Assembly (NCBI RefSeq): GCF_900110995.1
Contig: NZ_FOJF01000002.1
Coordinates: forward strand, 496,001-560,000
From: Chitinophaga sp. YR573
GTDB taxonomy: Bacteria > Bacteroidota > Bacteroidia > Chitinophagales > Chitinophagaceae
Reading direction: 5' to 3'
DNA: 64,000 nt
Below are positions 32,892 to 42,407 of the stretch, in pieces. Position 1 is the first letter of the stretch; every line of letters begins with the position of its first letter. Both the position numbers and the translations under genes were made by a program. The notes below the pieces were generated by a model that saw only the letters and a list, made by a program, of their open reading frames with translations, ran no database searches and was not told the DNA's origin.

Positions 32892-34007
32892 ATGAGCCAG
32901 GAACCAATAACACTGATAGAACAGCCTAACGGCCGCCATACCTTGTATGCGGCGGTAGAGCAGGACGAACGTACCGCCTATTTTTACCTGTACACGGCAG
33001 AACTGATAAGCAAGAAATACCGCATGCGTGCCTGCTGGTTGCGCAATCTGCAGGCGGGTCCTTCGGGTAGGGATAGTGCAGCGATGGAAAACGGGATGGC
33101 GCCTATGCTGCCAGCCAGGTTGTGTAATCATCCACAAGGAAAGGAGCCTTTGGTGGCTTCCAGGTTATCCATTGTATGGATGCCGGAAGATGATGGTGCA
33201 GCGGTATTGTATGATGGTGAGATACTGGGTGTAATTCCCGGCTGGAGCCTGTATGTAGATGAACCGGCTGCCTATGCGGCTGATTGTATAGATGTGGATC
33301 AGCAGCAACTGGTGTTCCCTTTGGGAGAACGGGGCAGCAATGAACAATATGATCGTGTAGCGGAAGCCGTTAAGTTCCGTAAAGAATGGGAAAGCGTGGA
33401 AGAACCTCGCTGGCCGGTGATACAGGAGCAGTTTATCAATGCGTATGAAGAACGTTTTGGTAAAATGCAGCAGTATTATGCGATTGATAACAAGGAATGG
33501 CCGCCTATGGCGATGGGGAAATTTGAGAAAGATAATGTTGTCTATTTCCTGACGATGGGTGTGAGTATCCGGCCTATGCCCTGGGTAGCTTACCTGTATA
33601 ACGAGAGTGCATCTGCTTTCCGGCGCATGGAGCTGGGGATAGCAATCAATAAAGCTGATTTTACTGAAGAAGAGATTATGAAGATGGCGGAAGGACTGTC
33701 TGTTCTCGCGGATATCCCCTGGAGGCATATCAGCTGGTTGGGAGAAGGGCATACAGTAGGTTCTTCGAAGTTAACAGCACCTTTTGAAAGCCTGGTATTG
33801 TCTGCTGCTTTATATAACGGGGATAGCCTTGTTTTGCCTGAAATGTATGGAGATAAGGTGAATTTCTACTGGACCAGCCCTATTACACCCCTGGAACTGG
33901 GTTTTGCCCACAGAAAGCCTAATGGCGGGTATGAATTGCTGGAAAAGATGATAGAGAATGATATTACGCATGTGGTGAACCGCAGGGATGAGATATTTCA
34001 GCAGTAG
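32892..34007 (+). CDS. Suppressor-of-fused (SUFU) domain protein
   Basis: 371 residues from the ATG at 32892; a TTG at 32880 is the only earlier start in frame. The C-terminal half has SUFU-type features: 'VVYFLTMGVSIRPMPWVAYL', 'FRRMELGIAIN', 'ADIPWRHISWLGEGHTVG', 'VNFYWTSPITPLELGFAHRK' and 'DITHVVNRRDEIF' at the end. The N-terminal half (about 1-150) is an extra, unrecognised domain with 'RACWLRNLQAGPSG' and 'GVIPGWSLYVDEPA'. Bacterial SUFU proteins are often immunity proteins for polymorphic toxins, but no toxin is adjacent. A single gene, ended by the weak hairpin at 34068. Confidence 0.7.
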   Translation: MSQEPITLIEQPNGRHTLYAAVEQDERTAYFYLYTAELISKKYRMRACWLRNLQAGPSGRDSAAMENGMAPMLPARLCNHPQGKEPLVASRLSIVWMPEDDGAAVLYDGEILGVIPGWSLYVDEPAAYAADCIDVDQQQLVFPLGERGSNEQYDRVAEAVKFRKEWESVEEPRWPVIQEQFINAYEERFGKMQQYYAIDNKEWPPMAMGKFEKDNVVYFLTMGVSIRPMPWVAYLYNESASAFRRMELGIAINKADFTEEEIMKMAEGLSVLADIPWRHISWLGEGHTVGSSKLTAPFESLVLSAALYNGDSLVLPEMYGDKVNFYWTSPITPLELGFAHRKPNGGYELLEKMIENDITHVVNRRDEIFQQ

Positions 34008-34033
34008 AGATATGCTTCAACTATGAAGCAGAC

Positions 34034-34077
34034 AGGAAGGAGAGAGGAAGGAGACAGGACGGAGAGAGGAAGGAGGC
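34034..34077. repeat. 11-bp purine tandem repeat, four copies
   Basis: AGGAAGGAGAG, AGGAAGGAGAC, AGGACGGAGAG and AGGAAGGAGGC follow each other exactly (period 11), all purine except one or two bases. It lies just after the SUFU gene. Confidence 0.8.
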
Positions 34078-34086
34078 TTCCTTTTT
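34068..34086 (+). terminator. Short intrinsic terminator after the SUFU gene
   Basis: GGAAG/CTTCC with a 4-nt loop and a T5 tail; the stem is made from the last copy of the 11-bp repeat. The stem is weak. Confidence 0.45.
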
Positions 34087-34136
34087 AAATAGTTTTCAGG
34101 AAACTGTCAGATGACCGATCTTTGCATAAAAAAAAT

Positions 34137-35123
34137 ATGAAATATAGAAGATTAGGCGCTACACAGGAAGAATTATCGGCTATAGGACTGGGATGTATGG
34201 GTATGAATCATGCCTATGGGGAACCTGATGACGTGGAATCCATTGCCACACTGGAAAAAGCCCTGGAAATCGGTATTAATTTCTGGGATACTGCTGATGT
34301 ATATGCCAACGGTAAAAACGAAGAACTGGTAGCTAAAGTACTGAAACCCAACAGAAACAGAATCTTTATAGCTACCAAGTTTGGTTTCCGTGCTGATAAA
34401 GACAATAAACTCACCACATTTGATGGTTCTCCTGCTTATATGAAAACAGCGGTAGAAGCCAGTTTAAAACGTTTACAGACGGATGTGATCGATCTGTACT
34501 ATGCACACCGCATAGACCCGAATGTACCCGTAGAAGAAATGGTAGGCGCCATGGCCGACCTGGTAAAAGAGGGTAAAATCCGTTATATAGGCTTATCTGA
34601 AGCGTCTGCTAATTCTTTACGCAGAGCGCATGCCGTTCATCCTATCAGTGCGTTGCAGAGTGAATATTCCCTGCTGACAAGAGACGTAGAAGCGGAAATC
34701 ATCCCTGTTTGTAAAGAACTGGGGATCTCTTTTGTGCCTTTTAGTCCACTGGCCCGTGGGTTAGTCACCAATGCATTGAATGTATCCGAACTGGCAGCCA
34801 ATGATTTCAGGAAATCCCTGCCCCGTTACCAGGGAGAATATGCGGAAAACAACAGTAAGCTCTCTGAAGGGTTTGCTGCTATTGCAGGGACTAAAAACTG
34901 CACACCTGCGCAACTGGCGCTGGCCTGGGTACTGGCACAGGGAGAGGATATCATTCCTATTCCGGGTACTAAACGCCGTAAATACCTGCTGGACAATGCG
35001 GGATCTGTAGATGTAGTACTGAATACGGCTGATTTACAGGAGATTGAAGCCCTGCTGGCTAAATATCCGAATACTGGCGACCGCTACAACGAAGCGAACT
35101 ACAAGTTTGTAGATAAAAACTGA
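34137..35123 (+). CDS. Aldo/keto reductase
   Basis: 328 residues from the ATG at 34137; a TTG at 34122 is five codons earlier. AKR fold: 'YRRLGATQEELSAIGLGCMGM' opening (quoted: RRLGATQEELSAIGLGCM), catalytic D51, Y56 and K81 in 'INFWDTADVYANG' and 'FIATKFG', His in 'DLYYAHRIDP', and NADPH-binding 'IPIPGTKRRKYLLDN' near the C-terminus. It reduces carbonyls with NADPH; the substrate is not predictable. An in-house -7 box (35124-35131) lies right behind it, so the next gene is probably separately transcribed. Confidence 0.92.
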   Translation: MKYRRLGATQEELSAIGLGCMGMNHAYGEPDDVESIATLEKALEIGINFWDTADVYANGKNEELVAKVLKPNRNRIFIATKFGFRADKDNKLTTFDGSPAYMKTAVEASLKRLQTDVIDLYYAHRIDPNVPVEEMVGAMADLVKEGKIRYIGLSEASANSLRRAHAVHPISALQSEYSLLTRDVEAEIIPVCKELGISFVPFSPLARGLVTNALNVSELAANDFRKSLPRYQGEYAENNSKLSEGFAAIAGTKNCTPAQLALAWVLAQGEDIIPIPGTKRRKYLLDNAGSVDVVLNTADLQEIEALLAKYPNTGDRYNEANYKFVDKN

Positions 35124-35131
35124 TATTTTTG
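35124..35131 (+). promoter_or_regulatory. -7 box (TATTTTTG) for the dihydrouridine synthase gene
   Basis: Exact TAnnTTTG match starting one base after the aldo-keto reductase stop and 30 bp before the ATG at 35162. It supports that ATG over a start at 35129. Confidence 0.45.
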
Positions 35132-35161
35132 CGCTCCGGGAACAATCCCCGGATACATATA

Positions 35162-36199
35162 ATGATCAAGATAGATAACATCGTGCTGCCCGACTTTCCC
35201 TTGTTGCTTGCACCAATGGAAGATGTAAGTGATCCCCCTTTCCGGGTGGTATGTAAGGATAATGGGGCCGATCTGATGTATACGGAATTCATTTCCAGTG
35301 AAGGGTTGATTAATGATACCGCCAAATGCCGTAAAAGGCTGGACATTTTCGATGAAGAACGCCCGGTAGGCATACAGATCTTTGGGGGTGATGAGGGAAA
35401 GCTCGGTATGGCAGCTACGATCGTAGATATGATCAAACCAGATCTGCTGGATATTAACTTTGGATGCCCTATTAAAGGGATTGTCAGCAAAGGCGCCGGC
35501 TCCGGCGTGCTGAAAGATATAGACCTGATGGTGCGCTTAACTGCCGCCTGCGTAAAAGCCACTAATCTGCCCGTAACGGTTAAAACAAGACTGGGGTGGG
35601 ACGATCATACCAAAAACATAGAAGAAGTGGCAGAACGGCTGCAGGATGTGGGAATTAAGGCCCTTGCCATCCATGGACGTACCCGCTGCCAGATGTATAA
35701 AGGCACAGCCGACTGGGAGCTGATTGCCAAAGTAAAGAACAACCCCCGCATTCACATTCCTGTTTTCGGCAACGGAGATATTGACAGTCCGCAGAAAGCC
35801 CTGGAATACAAGAACCGCTATGGTGTAGACGGGATCATGATAGGCCGTGCTGCCATCGGTTATCCCTGGATCTTCCGCGAAGTAAAACATTACATACAGA
35901 CCGGCGAACTGTTATCTGCACCTACATTGGCCGAAAGGGTAACAGTGTGTAAAAGACAATTACGTAAATCATTGCAATGGCGTGGCCCGGAATCCGGTGT
36001 ATATGCCATGCGCCGCCATTATATCAGTTACCTGAAAGGCCTGCCGGAGTTTGCGCTGTTCCGCAAAAGACTGGTATCTACAGATGATCCGCAGGAAGTA
36101 GAAGCAGTACTTGATGATCTGCTGGTAGCTTATAACGGCTTTGAATTTGAACAGACTCCCATAGAACTGATCAATTATCATGAAAACTGTTCATTGTAA
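35162..36199 (+). CDS. dusB: tRNA-dihydrouridine synthase
   Basis: 345 residues from the ATG at 35162. FMN-dependent Dus fold: 'LLAPMEDVSDPPFR' (about 15-28), 'YTEFISSEGL', 'GIQIFGGD', catalytic C102 in 'INFGCPIKGIVSKGAGSG', 'TVKTRLGWDD', 'AIHGRTRCQMYKG', 'PVFGNGDIDS' and 'GIMIGRAAIGYPWIF'. It reduces uridines in the D-loop of tRNA. The DusB-type assignment rests on the GCP motif and length; a DusA or DusC subtype is less likely. Confidence 0.9.
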   Translation: MIKIDNIVLPDFPLLLAPMEDVSDPPFRVVCKDNGADLMYTEFISSEGLINDTAKCRKRLDIFDEERPVGIQIFGGDEGKLGMAATIVDMIKPDLLDINFGCPIKGIVSKGAGSGVLKDIDLMVRLTAACVKATNLPVTVKTRLGWDDHTKNIEEVAERLQDVGIKALAIHGRTRCQMYKGTADWELIAKVKNNPRIHIPVFGNGDIDSPQKALEYKNRYGVDGIMIGRAAIGYPWIFREVKHYIQTGELLSAPTLAERVTVCKRQLRKSLQWRGPESGVYAMRRHYISYLKGLPEFALFRKRLVSTDDPQEVEAVLDDLLVAYNGFEFEQTPIELINYHENCSL

Positions 36200-36270
36200 T
36201 TGATAAAATCTAAGCAAAGCCGGGTAATATCTGTTAACGGATTCTGCTATAAGAGTGGGAAGTTTACAGT

Positions 36271-38454
36271 ATGTGGACTAAAACCTGGCTGATAGTATTT
36301 ACTCTTACAATAAGCTTGTCATCATTTGCCCAGCACCGCAACTTTATACCTTTACCTGTTGCCCGTTTTTCTACCGGTGATACTGCTGCATGGGCTTTAT
36401 CTTCCTATAAGGATGTTCACTGGAAGCCGGTGCGTACAGGTCATGTATGGCAGGAGCAGGGCTATGATGGTTATCATGGATATGCCTGGTACCGCATTCA
36501 TGTAAAGATTCCTTCCTCATTAAAGAATAGTGGATTCTGGAAAGATAGTCTGCGTATTTTCCTGGCACATATTAACGATGTGGATGCCACTTATCTGAAT
36601 GGCGTTCTGATTGGCAAAACTGGCGCTTTCCCGGAAGATGAAGGCGGATATGTGAGCAAATGGCCTGCGGTGCGTGAATATCATGTATCGGTGAAGGATC
36701 CTGCTATTCACTGGGATGAGGATAACGTGATTGCCATCCGTGATTATGATGGTGGTGGCAGTGGTGGTATTTTTATGGGAGACCCTTATATTGATATGCT
36801 GGAACGAACAGACGGACTGGATATCACTATGCCGGTGGAAGAAATTAAGTATGGGAAGAATGGAATGGCTACGCAGCCTTTGCATATACATAACCGCTTT
36901 AATACACCTGTCTCCGGTACACTTGCCTATAAAGATCATACTATCGCGGTGCAATTACCTGCGTACGGGCAGTTATCATTTGTATTGAATGTACCTGATA
37001 AGGAAGGTATTTCTTACTATTATCGTTTTACAGAAAAGGGGAGTGGTTTGCAGGTATATCATCAGCAAACATTTCCTTATATTCTTACACCACCTGTGTC
37101 TCCGGCTCCCCGTATCAATTCTGCAAAAGTATATGGTGTAAGGCCGGGCTCTCCGTTTTTATTTAAGATAGCAGCCACAGGTATTAAACCATTAACTTAT
37201 CATATAGATCATCTTCCTTCCGGATTAGCGTTAGATACTCAGACGGGTATTATTACCGGGATATTGGATAAGAAAGGTAGTTATCAGACAGTCATACACG
37301 TTAGTAATGTAAAAGGGAGCGCTGCTCAGAACTTTACTATTAAAGCAGGAGATACGTTGTCTTTTACGCCTGTGATGGGATGGAACAGCTGGAATTGCTG
37401 GGGCGTGAATGTTAGTGCAGAAAAGGTACAAAGTTCTGCAAAGGCAATGCTGGATAAAGGGTTGGCTGATCATGGCTGGAGTTATATCAATGTGGATGAT
37501 GGATGGGAAGCGCCTGCCCGGGCTGCGGATAGCAGTATTGTTACGAATAGTAAGTTTCCGGATATGCCGGCATTAGGTAGCTGGTTACATCAGCGTGGAC
37601 TGAAGTTTGGTATTTATTCTTCTCCCGGACCATTGACCTGTGGCGGGTTCCTGGGTTCTTACCGGCAGGAGGAAAGTGATGCACGTACTTATGCGGGATG
37701 GGGAGTAGATTATCTTAAATACGACTGGTGCAGTTATGAATCTATAACGGATACTTCTCTGGAAGGGTATATTAAACCTTTCCGGATTATGCAGCATGCA
37801 TTGCGTAAACAAAACAGGGATATTATTTATAGTATTTGTCAGTATGGATTGAAGGATGTGTGGAAATGGGGACGTGAAGTGGATGGACAATCCTGGCGGA
37901 CTACAGAAGATATAGAAGATACCTGGGAGAGTATGGAGAGGATAGGATTTAGTCAGGATAAATTGCAGGCATACGCCGGCCCTGGTCATTGGAATGATCC
38001 TGATATGATGATTGTGGGGAAAGTAGGATGGGGAGAGAATTTACATGCTTCGCGTTTAACGCCTGATGAACAGTATACACATGTGAGTTTATGGTGTTTG
38101 TTATCTGCTCCTTTACTGATAGGATGTGATCTGGATAAGCTGGACGACTTTACATTAAATCTGTTGACGAATGATGAAGTGCTGGCGATAGATCAGGATG
38201 AACTGGGTAGTCAGGCAAAAAGGGTATCTGCTGATGTATGGGTGAAAGACCTGGCAGATGGAGCGAAAGCCGTTGGCATTTTTAATATGGATACTACTAA
38301 GCGTACTATAACGGTGAACTGGAAAACGCTGGGGCTGGATCATTATCATGTTATCCATGATGTATGGAGACAGAAAGATCTCGGTCAATTACAATCCACT
38401 TTTACTAAATCAATAGCACCACATGGCGTGATGCTGATAAAGCTGATAAAATGA
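36271..38454 (+). CDS. GH27 alpha-galactosidase (or beta-L-arabinopyranosidase), secreted
   Basis: 727 residues with a signal peptide (MWTKTWLIVFTLTISLSSFAQ). The N-terminal part (about 25-180) is a jelly-roll module with 'WYRIHVKIP' and 'YLNGVLIGKTG'. A putative Ig domain follows (about 275-360, 'PLTYHIDHLPSGLALDTQTG'). The GH27 catalytic barrel starts 'PVMGWNSWNCWG'. The nucleophile is D485 in 'YLKYDWCSY' and the acid/base D547 in 'WRTTEDIEDTW'. GH27 enzymes release alpha-galactose or beta-L-arabinopyranose. The stop overlaps the start of the GH51 gene by 4 bp, which suggests joint action on arabinose-containing side chains. Confidence 0.92.
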   Translation: MWTKTWLIVFTLTISLSSFAQHRNFIPLPVARFSTGDTAAWALSSYKDVHWKPVRTGHVWQEQGYDGYHGYAWYRIHVKIPSSLKNSGFWKDSLRIFLAHINDVDATYLNGVLIGKTGAFPEDEGGYVSKWPAVREYHVSVKDPAIHWDEDNVIAIRDYDGGGSGGIFMGDPYIDMLERTDGLDITMPVEEIKYGKNGMATQPLHIHNRFNTPVSGTLAYKDHTIAVQLPAYGQLSFVLNVPDKEGISYYYRFTEKGSGLQVYHQQTFPYILTPPVSPAPRINSAKVYGVRPGSPFLFKIAATGIKPLTYHIDHLPSGLALDTQTGIITGILDKKGSYQTVIHVSNVKGSAAQNFTIKAGDTLSFTPVMGWNSWNCWGVNVSAEKVQSSAKAMLDKGLADHGWSYINVDDGWEAPARAADSSIVTNSKFPDMPALGSWLHQRGLKFGIYSSPGPLTCGGFLGSYRQEESDARTYAGWGVDYLKYDWCSYESITDTSLEGYIKPFRIMQHALRKQNRDIIYSICQYGLKDVWKWGREVDGQSWRTTEDIEDTWESMERIGFSQDKLQAYAGPGHWNDPDMMIVGKVGWGENLHASRLTPDEQYTHVSLWCLLSAPLLIGCDLDKLDDFTLNLLTNDEVLAIDQDELGSQAKRVSADVWVKDLADGAKAVGIFNMDTTKRTITVNWKTLGLDHYHVIHDVWRQKDLGQLQSTFTKSIAPHGVMLIKLIK

Positions 38455-40934
38455 AAAAACTGTTGATAGCGGGTATTGTTTATTGCAGCGCTGCGAATGC
38501 ACAAACAGTGATTAATATAAATACACAACAACAAGGTGCGGGAATCTCTCCCACCTTACATGGAATATTTTTTGAAGAGATCAGTCATGCCGGTGAAGGG
38601 GGATTATACGCAGAGCTGATACAAAACCGTGGTTTTGAGGAAAGTAATCTGCCACAGGGAACTACGTTGGAAGATGGGTTCATTGTACCTAAAAGAACAC
38701 CTCATTTTTCCAGTCATCAGATCAGCGACTGGAAAATGGAATGGCCTGTTAAAAGTGAGTGGCCTTCCTGGTCTGCTACGGATGGGATACAACTGGCTTT
38801 AACAGATAAAAAACCATTGAATCATCATTCTCTGGAAGTAAACATTAAAGCAAAAAATGCAAGCCTGATGAATGAAGGTTTCTGGGGGATTAATACGGTA
38901 GCGGGGAGTAAGTATGAACTGCAATTTTATGCAAGGAATTATAAAGGTCCGGTTACAGCTTCATTACAATCATCTAACGGAGATATTCTTGCCAGTTATA
39001 CTTTTACTGATATCAATAAAAAAGGATGGGCAAAATATACGGCTACGTTATCTGCTGTTAAATCAGATCCTGCAGCACATTTTGTATTGTCTTTTGGTAA
39101 TACAGGTGTTGCTTATCTCGACTTTGTTTCCCTGTTTCCGCAACAGACATTTAAGCAGCATGGTTTAAGGTTAGATCTTGCGAATTACATTGCAGATTTA
39201 AAACCTGCGTTTATACGCTGGCCAGGTGGTTGTTATGTTGAGGGGATCAATATTGAAAGTGCACCTGACTGGAAACGTACACTGGGACCTGTTGAGAAAC
39301 GGCCTGGTACGTATAGTCTGTGGGGGTATTGGTCGGGCGATGGATTTGGTTACCATGAATACCTGCAATACTGTGAGGATATTCATGCAGCGGCCTTGTA
39401 TGTATTTAATGTAGGGATTTCCTGTGATTACAGAAGTGGAACTTTCACGAATGATATAGATAGTGTGATTCAGAGTGCGCTGGATGCGATAGAATATGCG
39501 GTAGGTCCTGCTACCTCTAAATGGGGGAAGATAAGGGCAGCTAACGGGCATGTGAAACCTTTCCCATTAAAGTATGTAGAAGTGGGGAATGAACAACATG
39601 GGCCGGAGTATGCAGTGCGTTATAATCGTTTTTATGATGCGATTAAAAAAAGATATCCGTCAATAGAGATTATAGCCAGTATGGGAATAGGGGATGTGAA
39701 CCGGAATACGATGGATAGTATGCATCATATAGACCTGGCAGATGAACATGCATATAAGGGAGTTTACTGGTCGTTTAATCATGATAACCATTTTGATAAG
39801 TATAAAAGAGGTAACTGGAAGATGTATGTGGGAGAGTATGCAACGAATGCCGGTGTAGGCACGGGTAATATGGCAGCTACATTAAGTGATGCGGTGTATA
39901 TGATGGCGATGGAAAGAAATTCCGATCTGGTGAAGATGTCCAGTTATGCGCCGTTGCTGGTAAATGTACATGATATAGACTGGCCGGTGAACCTGATTAA
40001 TTTTGATGCAGCGCATAGTTTTGCGAGGATCTCTTATTATGCTATCAAAATGTTTAATGACAACAGACCTGATGTAAACCTGGCGACTACGGTGACGACT
40101 GCACCTTCAACAGCACCAGCTTTCAGCGGCGGTATAGGATTAAGCACCTGGGATACACAAAGTGAATATAAAGATATAGAAGTAAGGCAGGGGGATCAGT
40201 TATTATACAAAAGTGACTTTATACAGAGCGTTCAGGACTGGCAGTTATTAAGAGGGACGTGGTCTGTACACGACAGTGCTTTATCACAAACGGCAGAAGG
40301 GGCACAACTAATGGCTGTTTTAAAGGGGAAATCATTTGATACCTATACGCTTACATTAAAAGCACGCAAAAAGGATGGTTTTAACGCCTTTATTATCCCT
40401 TTTGCTGTAAAGGACAATAACACCTGCTTAAGAGCGCATATCGGCTCTTATGTGAACCAGAATTGCGTATTTGAAAGAGTGACAGGAGGCTATGATGTAT
40501 CTGACCTTAGTGATCAGCGCCGTCTAAAACATCCTATAGAAAAAGACCGTTGGTATGATATACGTTTAGAGGTTAAGGTGGATCAGGTAGATTGTTACCT
40601 TGATAATGAACTTTTAATGAGTTACCGGGAGCCTGCTAAAGTTTTCGCTATTGCAGGGAAAGAGAAGAGTACCGGAGACATTATTATAAAAGTGGTGAAT
40701 GCGAATGCAACTTCCTCTAACACAACTATAAAACTGGATAGTGCAGTGACAATCGATAAGACCGCGGAGTTGATAACACTTGCCTCAGACAGTGAAATTT
40801 CGGAGAACTCCTTTGAAAAACCTGAAGCATATATACCTGTGCAACATCAGGTACCGGTTAATTCCGGTTCATTTAACCTGCAACTGGCCCCATATTCTGT
40901 AAATGTATTGCGACTAAAGAGCAAACATGATTAA
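38451..40934 (+). CDS. GH51 alpha-L-arabinofuranosidase, secreted
   Basis: 827 residues with a signal peptide (MKKLLIAGIVYCSAANA). A GH51 family enzyme: 'GIFFEEISHAGEGGLYAELI' near the start, 'FIRWPGGCYVEG', acid/base E381 in 'VEVGNEQHGPEY', and nucleophile E462 in 'MYVGEYATNAG'. A carbohydrate-binding jelly-roll (about 60-225) is inserted before the barrel, and a concanavalin-like module (about 575-745, 'KKDGFNAFIIPFAV') precedes the C-terminal GH51 beta-sandwich, so it is longer than minimal GH51 enzymes (about 500). It removes arabinofuranose from arabinan, arabinoxylan or arabinogalactan. Translationally coupled to the GH27 gene. Confidence 0.92.
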   Translation: MKKLLIAGIVYCSAANAQTVININTQQQGAGISPTLHGIFFEEISHAGEGGLYAELIQNRGFEESNLPQGTTLEDGFIVPKRTPHFSSHQISDWKMEWPVKSEWPSWSATDGIQLALTDKKPLNHHSLEVNIKAKNASLMNEGFWGINTVAGSKYELQFYARNYKGPVTASLQSSNGDILASYTFTDINKKGWAKYTATLSAVKSDPAAHFVLSFGNTGVAYLDFVSLFPQQTFKQHGLRLDLANYIADLKPAFIRWPGGCYVEGINIESAPDWKRTLGPVEKRPGTYSLWGYWSGDGFGYHEYLQYCEDIHAAALYVFNVGISCDYRSGTFTNDIDSVIQSALDAIEYAVGPATSKWGKIRAANGHVKPFPLKYVEVGNEQHGPEYAVRYNRFYDAIKKRYPSIEIIASMGIGDVNRNTMDSMHHIDLADEHAYKGVYWSFNHDNHFDKYKRGNWKMYVGEYATNAGVGTGNMAATLSDAVYMMAMERNSDLVKMSSYAPLLVNVHDIDWPVNLINFDAAHSFARISYYAIKMFNDNRPDVNLATTVTTAPSTAPAFSGGIGLSTWDTQSEYKDIEVRQGDQLLYKSDFIQSVQDWQLLRGTWSVHDSALSQTAEGAQLMAVLKGKSFDTYTLTLKARKKDGFNAFIIPFAVKDNNTCLRAHIGSYVNQNCVFERVTGGYDVSDLSDQRRLKHPIEKDRWYDIRLEVKVDQVDCYLDNELLMSYREPAKVFAIAGKEKSTGDIIIKVVNANATSSNTTIKLDSAVTIDKTAELITLASDSEISENSFEKPEAYIPVQHQVPVNSGSFNLQLAPYSVNVLRLKSKHD

Positions 40935-41083
40935 ATCTGATTTATAATAAATCAGTGTAACCCTTTTAAAAGGTTATCAGGGGTCTTTTTAAGTGTATTG
41001 ATATTTTCTTAACAAGAAAGGACTCATAACGAGCTGTTGTTTGTTAATAGGTACGTAGTATTATTACTACATATCTAAAATGA

Positions 41084-41115
41084 TTGCTTTTTGATGAAAA
41101 GAAAATATATCTTTG
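41084..41115 (+). promoter_or_regulatory. Promoter TTG-N21-TATCTTTG before the Gfo/Idh/MocA gene
   Basis: TTG (41084-41086) and TATCTTTG (41108-41115) fit the Bacteroidota consensus with 21-bp spacing. A perfect hairpin, GTAGTA-TTAT-TACTAC (41055-41070), sits just upstream and may be an operator. The predicted leader is about 110 nt. The remainder of the 295-bp gap holds a possible CCTTTTAAAAGG hairpin near 40960 ending the GH51 transcript. Confidence 0.55.
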
Positions 41116-41229
41116 CCTCTACATTGGAAATTTTACCCGGACAATTTATTAAAGAACCTCGATTACATTGTTTTGTCTATTTGTTGGTGCCTACGTTTTA
41201 TTTCTTATACCTAATAGGATTTACTCTGT

Positions 41230-42366
41230 ATGCGAATTTCAAACAGACGGCATTTCTTAAAGAATGCTGCTATGCTTGCCCCTGTGCTTACCTTTTTGCC
41301 TTCTTATCTGAATGCGGGGACAGGGTCCCGATTACGTGTAGCTTTTATCGGTATTGGTCCATGGGGACAACAGTATCTTTCTCATGCCTTACAGCATAGA
41401 GATCTTGATGTAAGGGCTATTTGCGACATTGATCCGGTAGCTGTACGAACAGGACTGGAGCTCTTTAACAAAGCAGGTTATAGTCGCCCGGATGTATATA
41501 CCGATGGCTATAAAACATTGCTGGAACGCAAAGATATTGATGCAGTATTGATAGCGGCTCCATGGCATCAGCACTACGAAATAGCCAGGGCAGCGATGCT
41601 CGCCGGTAAACACGTAGCCTGCGGAACGATAATGGGGACAACCCTTGCGGAACATTGGGACATTGTACGCACAAGTGAGCAAACGGGCTGTCAGTATTTT
41701 ACATTGGATGAACATAACTATCGCAGTGATCTGATCGTTGCGGCTAATATGGTGAAGGAAGGTGTTTTTGGTACAGTGGAAGCAGTACGTGCCGGTGCAA
41801 ATCATCATCAGTTGAATGGTGAACGTACACCTTATCCTGTGTATCCTGCAACAGCAGTAGCGCGGATTACAGGGAATGCATTTGTATCGTTGCGTACTAC
41901 GAAGGAGAGACAGCAGTATGTGGTTAAAAGACCACATCCCAAAACTGGCTTGTCCTTTACCAGTGGTATGTTGGAGACTATTACGCTGACAACTGCAGAA
42001 GGACAAACAGTGCAACTGCAATCAGGTGCAGGAGATCTGTCTACCGGTTTTCACGTTAAAGGAAGTAAAGGCAGCTGGATGGATGTAGCTAAATCCATTT
42101 ATAAGAAAGATGCTGTCAACCACGTATGGGAAGCTGATAAGCCTTACCTGCAGGAATATACGATTGCTATGCGGAATGAACGTTTCAAACGCAGCCCGGA
42201 AAATGATAATGTAGCGCTTGCGTTGCAGGATTTTATTACCGGAGTGAAAGAGTCTTCGCATAGTGTGTATGCAGCAGCTACCAATAGCATTATCGGGCCA
42301 TTGGCAGTGTTATCTGCAAAGCGTGGAGGCACAAGCATTGATTTTCCTGATTTCAATAAAGGATAA
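41230..42366 (+). CDS. Tat-exported Gfo/Idh/MocA-family oxidoreductase
   Basis: 378 residues. A Tat-type leader 'NRRHFLKNAAMLAPVLTFLP' is followed by the Rossmann motif 'RVAFIGIGPWGQQ' and 'AICDID', then 'AVLIAAPWHQHYEIARAAML'. Where most members have an E-K-P motif, this one reads 'GKHVACGTIMGTTLAEHW', as in some exported, periplasm-facing members with tightly bound NAD. The C-terminal region 'FHVKGSKGSWMD' and 'DNVALALQDFITGVK' is typical. The middle (about 195-235) looks shorter than in 430-450-residue relatives. It probably oxidises sugars or sugar derivatives in the periplasm; follows the glycosidase pair but has its own promoter. Confidence 0.85.
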   Translation: MRISNRRHFLKNAAMLAPVLTFLPSYLNAGTGSRLRVAFIGIGPWGQQYLSHALQHRDLDVRAICDIDPVAVRTGLELFNKAGYSRPDVYTDGYKTLLERKDIDAVLIAAPWHQHYEIARAAMLAGKHVACGTIMGTTLAEHWDIVRTSEQTGCQYFTLDEHNYRSDLIVAANMVKEGVFGTVEAVRAGANHHQLNGERTPYPVYPATAVARITGNAFVSLRTTKERQQYVVKRPHPKTGLSFTSGMLETITLTTAEGQTVQLQSGAGDLSTGFHVKGSKGSWMDVAKSIYKKDAVNHVWEADKPYLQEYTIAMRNERFKRSPENDNVALALQDFITGVKESSHSVYAAATNSIIGPLAVLSAKRGGTSIDFPDFNKG

Positions 42367-42407
42367 CCGTTAACTATTATTATATCACTTAAATTTTCTC
42401 TTGAAAC

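Noticed and set aside
41091..41399. 102-codon frame before the Gfo/Idh/MocA gene
   Set aside because: Its start lies inside the predicted promoter, and it overlaps the Tat leader of the real gene in another frame.
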